Part shown: positions 58,769-64,000 of the stretch, in pieces | How positions within the stretch are numbered: position 1 is the first letter of the stretch | How the letters are laid out: every line of letters begins with the position of its first letter | Source: Gnetum montanum | Lineage: Eukaryota; Streptophyta; Gnetopsida; Gnetales; Gnetaceae | Length of the DNA stretch: 64,000 bases | Assembly: GCA_015680685.1 (NCBI GenBank) | Contig: MNCI01016519.1 | Location: 68,802-132,801 of the forward strand | Reading direction: 5' to 3' | The notes under the pieces: model-generated | Databases searched by the model: none | Told to the model about the DNA's origin: nothing | What the model saw: the letters and a program-made list of their open reading frames with translations, nothing else | Position numbers and translations under genes: made by a program

Positions 58769-58890
58769 GCTTGGTAGCCCAGTGGTGTAGCTAGGGGGAT
58801 CTACGCTTGGTAACCCAGTGGCGTATTTGGGGTCTGCGCTTGGTAATCCCAGTGGCGTACCTAGGCCTATGCTTGGTAGTCCCAGTGGCA
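58769..58890. repeat. 33-36-bp tandem repeat GCTTGGTA..CCCAGTGGCGTA, 4 copies
   Basis: Units at 58769, 58805, 58838 and 58871 in the LTR of C (R-U5 part). B and G carry two degenerate copies at the equivalent place. Confidence 0.85.
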
Positions 58891-59235
58891 GTCGTGCACG
58901 AAGTCCAAGATGTGTACGGTTGATCAAGGAATCGGTTGCTCGTCGCACTTAGGCTAGATTAGATTTTCTTACCCTTTTCCTCTTAGCTTAGATTAGTTAA
59001 TATTATTTTCCACTGCCATCAGGAGTAGCGTTAGAATTAGAACACATCATACACCTCATCTAGACTAAACCATACGTGACATATGCAAAACTAGTCTAGA
59101 TGGGAAGACAGCGAACTGCGACCTAAGGCTAACTATCTAGGTGCCACAACTAGTCCATCTGCGGAGTTCGACCGGATCGCGCGTGCGACGCTCGTTTCGT
59201 ATGGTTGAGTGTAGGGGTACCTCGCCACTCATCAT

Positions 59236-59253
59236 TGGCGCCGTTGCCGGGGA
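59236..59253 (+). promoter_or_regulatory. Primer-binding site of C (tRNA-Asp)
   Basis: TGGCGCCGTTGCCGGGGA, a perfect complement of the 3' end of plant tRNA-Asp(GUC) including CCA, one base after the LTR. Confidence 0.92.
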
Positions 59254-59365
59254 TGGTGCTAGTTATCTAGATTAGTTATATCATACAAGGTCGCTGTAAA
59301 GAACTTAACGATATATCTCTTAAAAAGAAGTAATTATAAAAAGTCACATAAATTCACACACAACA

Positions 59366-61345
59366 ATGCCTCTCCTACAAGATGATAATAACGCCACACT
59401 TAGTGAGGAAGTTCATTGGAGAACCAATGAGCTATATGACGATGAAGATTGGAGTATACAACCTGAAGTGGGAGTTTCCTATAAGAATGAACAAAAACAA
59501 CGTCATCGTAACACACGAAAGCCTAACTTACCCGATGACGATGAACCCCCACTGGCCACTACAAGCTTAACGCAAATACAAGAGGCTGTTCGAATCTCAC
59601 GTAGGCATCGTAAAGAGAGCCGACTACCCAGGCTCGATTTAAACAACTTTCCCAAATTTTCAGGAGGCTATGACTTAGATCCGCATCAACATTTACTAGC
59701 CTTCTACGATGCCTGCACATGGAATAACATTGATAACAGTTGGCAAAAACTGAAGCTCTTTCCTATGACACTCGTTGACCAAGCTAAAGTATGGTATAGA
59801 TCGTTAAAACCAAATTCAATACGACGCTGGTCAACAATGGTAGAGGTCTTTAACGAAAAATATCAAACCTACGCAAGAGTGTCAGCCTTGAGGAAACAAA
59901 TCCAAGGATGGAAACAAGAAAAACATGAACCCTTGGACATGGCCTTAGAAAGATATTATTCACTGTTAAACAACTGTCCAGGCCATGGGTTTTCCGAGGA
60001 AAGGCTAATGTACCATATCATTGATGGGCTACGTAATGAAACAAGAGAGACCTTAGGAACGTATGCCCGAGGTCAACTATACAACCTACGAACCCATCAA
60101 ATCCAAGAGCTTATTAAGCGGGTAGCAAAAGAAGAAGGAGAAATAGCTACATGGGAGAGTGTTGAAAAACATCAACGGGACCAAAATATTAACTCAACAA
60201 AGGTCCATGATCATAACAAGGAGAGATCAACAAATTCCAAGGTGGAAACATCACCTTTGCCAATACAACAATTGTTAGAAGAAGCCGAGGCAAAGATCAA
60301 TAAGATGTTGGAATGGATGAATCAAAAGTGTGGAGAATATGTCAACATCATTGGAGATAGAGTTTTCACAACCCAAGAAGCAGGGCGAAATCATAGACAT
60401 TCGGAAAGAAGGAATGAAGGGAATAAGCGCTCAACTGCCAATCATACATATGAATGCAACATATGCCTGTACGATCACCCCAAAGGCCAATGCCCAATAC
60501 TGTTACATCTACATGAGCATTGGGGAAACACGTTACATCCAGAGTTCGTACAGAGATACTGTGTTAGACCACAGTGGCAACAATCCCAGTCGTGGGGGAA
60601 TCCACCCTTAGACTGGAGGCACCCTTCACATTTTCCGAATCCAAATGCTTATAACGTTCAACATCCTGTTTCTTCAACTGGGCCACCACACTTTATCTCA
60701 CCACAATACCATTCTTCACAATACCATCAACCCATACCTCCAACACAACCACCACCTTGTGCACCTTATCCTCCTCCTAACTTTCAACATTCTTATCCTT
60801 TCCCTCCTTCCACAATGCCACCAACTGTTCCTAAGGTGTTTGTACCACCGCAACCCACGAACAACACTTGTGTTGCTGCTACTAACTACAGTGAAGAGCC
60901 TCCTCAACATCAAAGACGTCCTTTCTTTAAACACGGCCGTAGGAAGGGACAACATAACTCTGAGGCCACTGCATCTTCCAACCCAGCACAAGTCCAACAA
61001 TGTGGTGCATCCTTACCTTCGAACCCAGCGCCTCATGTACCTTCATCAGGGCCACCAACTAACACTCCAACAACCACAAGGCCCAATGAACACAACCATG
61101 GGAGGCATCAGTCCAATCCTTGCATACCATCTAACGGTCCTAACCATCATAGTGGGTCAACTCGTTATCCGGGAACTACATCGTATGAAGTGCCCCACTG
61201 TGTTTATTACAAAGTGCGTAAAATCCAAGGGGATAAGTTTGGACCGGTGTCAATAATTCCAATATGCAAGGATCCTCATTCTTCATTTATTAATCCTTGC
61301 CATACTCAACCGTTTAGTTATGGGGGATATCCCCCATTTCAGTAA
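59366..61345 (+). CDS. gag: Intact Gag of element C (659 aa)
   Basis: Uninterrupted frame from the ATG 112 bases after the primer site. An acidic N-terminus is followed by the gag core at about residues 85-265 (LPRLDLNNFPKFSGGYDLDP; KLKLFPMTLVDQAKVWYRSL; RRWSTMVEVFNEKYQTY; HEPLDMALERYYSLLNNCPG; QIQELIKRVAKEEGEIATWE). Residues 364-376 hold a zinc-knuckle variant CNICLYDHPKGQC (one residue shorter than CX2CX4HX4C). The C-terminal half is Pro/Gln/His/Ser-rich. It should assemble into virus-like particles and bind the element RNA. Frame and tail end about where the post-pol region of B begins, so protease, RT and integrase are missing and the last roughly 25 residues come from normally non-coding DNA. 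A gag-only, possibly still trans-mobilised element. Confidence 0.9.
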   Translation: MPLLQDDNNATLSEEVHWRTNELYDDEDWSIQPEVGVSYKNEQKQRHRNTRKPNLPDDDEPPLATTSLTQIQEAVRISRRHRKESRLPRLDLNNFPKFSGGYDLDPHQHLLAFYDACTWNNIDNSWQKLKLFPMTLVDQAKVWYRSLKPNSIRRWSTMVEVFNEKYQTYARVSALRKQIQGWKQEKHEPLDMALERYYSLLNNCPGHGFSEERLMYHIIDGLRNETRETLGTYARGQLYNLRTHQIQELIKRVAKEEGEIATWESVEKHQRDQNINSTKVHDHNKERSTNSKVETSPLPIQQLLEEAEAKINKMLEWMNQKCGEYVNIIGDRVFTTQEAGRNHRHSERRNEGNKRSTANHTYECNICLYDHPKGQCPILLHLHEHWGNTLHPEFVQRYCVRPQWQQSQSWGNPPLDWRHPSHFPNPNAYNVQHPVSSTGPPHFISPQYHSSQYHQPIPPTQPPPCAPYPPPNFQHSYPFPPSTMPPTVPKVFVPPQPTNNTCVAATNYSEEPPQHQRRPFFKHGRRKGQHNSEATASSNPAQVQQCGASLPSNPAPHVPSSGPPTNTPTTTRPNEHNHGRHQSNPCIPSNGPNHHSGSTRYPGTTSYEVPHCVYYKVRKIQGDKFGPVSIIPICKDPHSSFINPCHTQPFSYGGYPPFQ

Positions 61346-62734
61346 CAAGCAGGATTAATAAATGTTTTTAATTTTCTTTAATTTTGCAACTTTTTGTTTT
61401 CCAGTTTTTCATCTTTTAACTTTTTTGTTTTATCTTTTTGTGTGTTTGTATTTTCATGTTTTTGTAAGTAATCTCATCTACGAATAAAACACTCATGTGG
61501 ATCGTTGGTTGAGATGTGTTTTATGTTATTAAGTCATGAGTGATCAATTATTTGAAACAGTGAGCCCACTACATCCACTCATCCACTCTATAAATAAAGA
61601 GGTTCTGTTCAAGGGTACAGTGATATTCTTGAAATTTCTAAAACTTAAAATTAATTTTGTGTTCATTGTACCCAGAATGAAGAAGGATGGACCAAGAGGG
61701 AATGATTAGGGTGTGACATCAAGGGGACTTGTGGATTCTCTTTGGTGTCATCTGTGGGTGTTATCATGCAACTTGGTTGTACTAAGATCCTTGTAGATCT
61801 AATGAAAAATGGGAGTAAGAGTAATCAAAAGGGCACTTGAACATCAAAAGCTGTTCTAGGGGGTCCCACTGGAAAGACATGCACCCATGCCTGAAGGTTG
61901 GCGGCTTCTCTGGATTCAGTAAAGTGGAAAAAAAAGAGAGAAAAAGGAAAGAAAAAAAGAAGTGCCATAAAACAAAAATCACTTCTCCCTTGTACTAAAC
62001 GCCAAGTGATCGTACGCCTTGTTGTTATGGTACTCTCACAGTTGTTCATCATGGGATGAAACAATGTGATGTCACTGATTAGAGGAATGGACTTGGTCTT
62101 GACCTTGGAATGATGGGTGAATGACACATTAATCATGCTTTACATGTAGGATTCATTGTACCCTGCGACAGTTACCTCATGTCCCGATCTCTCCGATCCC
62201 TTTCTCTACTTCGTCTCATTTCACTGTTCGTGTAATTCTAGTTCATGACCGATGTAACATAAAATTTTCATCTCATTCCAGTGGTATTTACATGTGTGTG
62301 TTTTTTGGAGTTAGTGCAGATTGCATTTAACCCTTCTAGTGCCCACGGACACTTTAAGTGTGATTACACAAGGGCATAATAGGTTGAAACCTACTTTGGG
62401 GAGGACCCACTTGTGTAATTTTGTTGTAATCTTCATTAATTCCCTAGCTAGAACACACCATTTCTTACCCTCAGCTTAGTTTTTCATAATTTTCTTTCCC
62501 ATTTATTAACCCTCAAAACTTTCACGTTCCAATGTACCATTACATTCCCTTTTCTTCATAATCGCCAAAGTTTTAATTGTTAAATTCACATCCTTATCAT
62601 TCAAAGTGCCTCTTGAATTCATGTAATTACCCTTGAATATATTAATCCTTGCCAATGTCCTCACTTTACAGATTAATTTCAAGAAAAATCATTAAAAATT
62701 TGGTCTCTTTCAGGTGTCTCACTATTGTTTGGAC
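61346..62734 (+). other. 3' non-coding region of element C
   Basis: Corresponds to B 20398-21700: T-rich tract just after the frame, gggtgtgacatcaaggggactt (61709; B has gggtgtgacttcaaggggattt at 20865), and ctttggggaggacccactt (62393). A 34-bp copy of LTR sequence sits at 61992-62025. No coding frame. Confidence 0.7.
61992..62025 (+). repeat. 34-bp copy of LTR sequence inside element C
   Basis: tgtactaaacgccaagtgat..gtacgccttgttg is identical to 58356-58389 in the LTR, in the same orientation. Confidence 0.85.
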
Positions 62735-62778
62735 GAGATATCGCGTACGCGATATTGCGTCCCCTATTCCTATAAATA
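62735..62778 (+). promoter_or_regulatory. Second promoter: palindrome plus TATA box
   Basis: gagatatcgcgtacgcgatattgcg (62735-62759), then TATAAATA at 62771-62778. It has the same palindrome-to-TATA layout as the LTRs of B, but the downstream sequence (aacccccaccacaacac..) is not LTR-like. Either an internal promoter for the frame at 63250 or the start of a different nested LTR. Confidence 0.5.
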
Positions 62779-63249
62779 GGAACCCCCACCACAACACTTA
62801 GCTTCATTTGGCATTTACGTGGGGGGAAGTTTTTGAATTTTTTCTCTGCGACTTGTGCTTGAGTGACCCTTGCTTTTCCAACTATATCTCGCACGTTGGT
62901 ACTCCGATTTGAATTCCGTTTGAACCTGCTTGAACCCGGAGTGTTCAGTTTAGTCGTGGGGGAGAGACACTTGCCGAGAAAAGTGCCTAACTTTTTTTGA
63001 AATTTTCCATTGCCCAAAGGACATCAATTAGGGTAATTAATACTAACACTTAGACGAATTGTCCCACAAATCATATGCCCTTAAGTATACCGGGAGATTA
63101 AAATGCAAATTTCACCTAAGTCATAGGACCCATCATTATAATTTTCGGGCACGATCACACAATAACAAACAATCTTTAATTAAGGCAAGTAGTAAGGTAT
63201 AACTTAATTTCTTAAACAACCTTACTAATGTCAGCCCGTGTGATTGTAG
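62779..63249 (+). other. Leader between the second promoter and the reading frame
   Basis: About 470 bases without a frame. Includes tcgtgggggagag at 62953, like the polypurine tracts of this family, and a T-run (62990). Confidence 0.4.
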
Positions 63250-64000
63250 ATGGCCCCGAAATGCTCCCAACAGAAGAGTCCGACCCAAGGTGGAGCAAAA
63301 CAACCTAGGAGAGGTTGCAGGCAACTCCCTGCCGGACAACATAATGAATAGGAGGTGCATTCATTCAGCATCCATCAAGATGAACCTCCTACCAGATGAT
63401 CTGGGCAGGCGGAAGGAGGAGCTGCTGCGCCTGAACTGGGACAACAACTCACGTTGCCCCCGGAATGTGTTCAGGCTATCCACACGAAGTCCACAATCGC
63501 TTCGGTGATTGTGGAATTTAACTTTGAATCTTTTGTAGAGTTTGCTCCTGAGGTTGTAAGGGATCACCTCAAAGGGTCTCCCTTATGGCCTATCCTCTCT
63601 GAACAAGGTGCCTGGTACTTAGGAGAAACATACCTATTTTGGCACAATAAGGAGCAAGGCACCACGGTAAACATTGGTGGTGTGACAGTGGATTTTTCTG
63701 CACAGGCGATTTTGGAAGTGTTAAACCTTTCGAATTCAGGCCCCCACGTTGCTCGGTTATCCACCCAATTAGACCCTAATGTGCGAAAGGATTGGCTAGA
63801 AAAGGTTTATGGCAGAGATAAAGCTTTTGGTGAGATGACCACGGAAGAGAGAGTTTATTTCAAAATCGGAACCTATCACCTCTTCCCCACAAAAGGTTTA
63901 AAAAGAATATCAATGTATGCAGCAAGAGGATGTGTAGTGTTGATGGGAAAGGTTAATGCAAACCTTCCTCATCTATATTTGATGGAGATCCTACGGCGAT
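63250..64000 (+). pseudogene. Plant-transposon-protein-like reading frame, two stops, runs off the right edge
   Basis: Starts MAPKCSQQKSPTQGGAKQPR at 63250. In-frame TAG at 63349 and TGA at 63397, then open for 200 codons to the window end. Readable core: EFNFESFVEFAPEVVRDHLK, VNIGGVTVDFSAQAILEVLN (63670-63730), MTTEERVYFKIGTYHLFPTK and ARGCVVLMGKVNANLPHLYL. This resembles the putative plant transposon protein domain often encoded near Athila and related elements (V-x-G-V-x-V-D-F-S-x-x-A-I..L-G-L, later T..L.P..H...). Function unknown. The downstream part is so clean that the two stops may be recent, or lie upstream of the true start. Family name is inferred from memory of the motif. Confidence 0.5.

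Larger units (their letters stand above)
58213..59234 (+). mobile_element. 5' LTR of Athila-like element C
   Basis: 1022 bases, TGATGAG..CTCATCA ends as in B, followed by an undecayed primer site. CpG-rich and hardly decayed. Compared with B, the sequence ahead of the shared GAGTTAGAAT block is different: the TATA segment is absent and replaced by three GATATCGCGTACGCGATATC-type palindromes plus a 34-bp segment (58356-58389) also found inside the element. No 3' LTR in the window. Confidence 0.9.

Noticed and set aside
60645-61256. 203-codon plus-strand frame overlapping the gag of element C
   Set aside because: It is an alternative frame of the Pro/Gln/His-rich gag tail. Composition (Leu/His/Thr-rich) mirrors the gag codons and there is no recognisable motif.

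Overview
The window is plant nuclear DNA made almost entirely of nested, mostly decayed LTR retrotransposons. No intact ordinary host gene is visible. Organism: a seed plant with a large, repeat-rich genome (a gymnosperm would fit, but that is inference). Evidence: Ty3/gypsy elements of the plant-specific Tat lineage (a second, archaeal-type RNase H is readable) and Athila-like lineage (primer sites matching tRNA-Asp), introns with GT..AG ends, and fragments of alpha-tubulin, cytochrome P450 and xanthine dehydrogenase. There is one 243-base run of N inside element B.

Layout. 1-3001: 5' end of a fairly young Tat-like element on the minus strand (gag, primer site, LTR with 49-bp repeats). 3002-5700: unassigned repeat-rich DNA with a plus-strand TATA/LTR-like segment. 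5710-36400: parts of one Tat-like element on the minus strand, or of two members of one family. LTR-like DNA, primer site, gag and protease lie at 34.9-30.4 kb, and RT, two RNase H domains and integrase lie at 9.4-5.85 kb. The 21 kb between them looks like an enlarged Ogre-type intron or spacer. It holds a 29-bp minisatellite, a seven-exon plant-mobile-domain-like gene relic in antisense (24.2-29.5 kb), a complete Athila-like insertion with both LTRs (element B, 13417-23119), and a 192-bp satellite array with an eight-monomer higher-order repeat (9.96-13.28 kb).

36866-43689: a complete but dead Ty3/gypsy element on the minus strand (element E). 44.3-46.56 kb: the 5' end of an Athila-like element on the minus strand (F). 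46.6-51.7 kb: AT-rich DNA with one unidentified decayed coding stretch. 51.7-54.0 kb: an Athila-like 5' LTR (G, plus) abutting a reversed integrase/3' fragment (H, minus). H is cut at 54035 by another LTR (I). 56.06-57.63 kb: a cluster of host-gene fragments, all on the minus strand. 58213 to the end: a young, CpG-rich Athila-like element (C) with an intact 659-codon gag, no pol, and a palindrome-rich LTR. It is followed by a second TATA-containing promoter and a plant-transposon-protein-like reading frame that runs off the window.

How the parts relate: B, C, F, G and H are one broad family sharing LTR ends, primer site and gag/pol. Element 1 and the 5.8-36 kb Tat element are a second family sharing gag and primer site. 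Most copies are dead, with C-to-T/G-to-A decay at former CpG sites, stops, frameshifts and deletions. C and element 1 look youngest.
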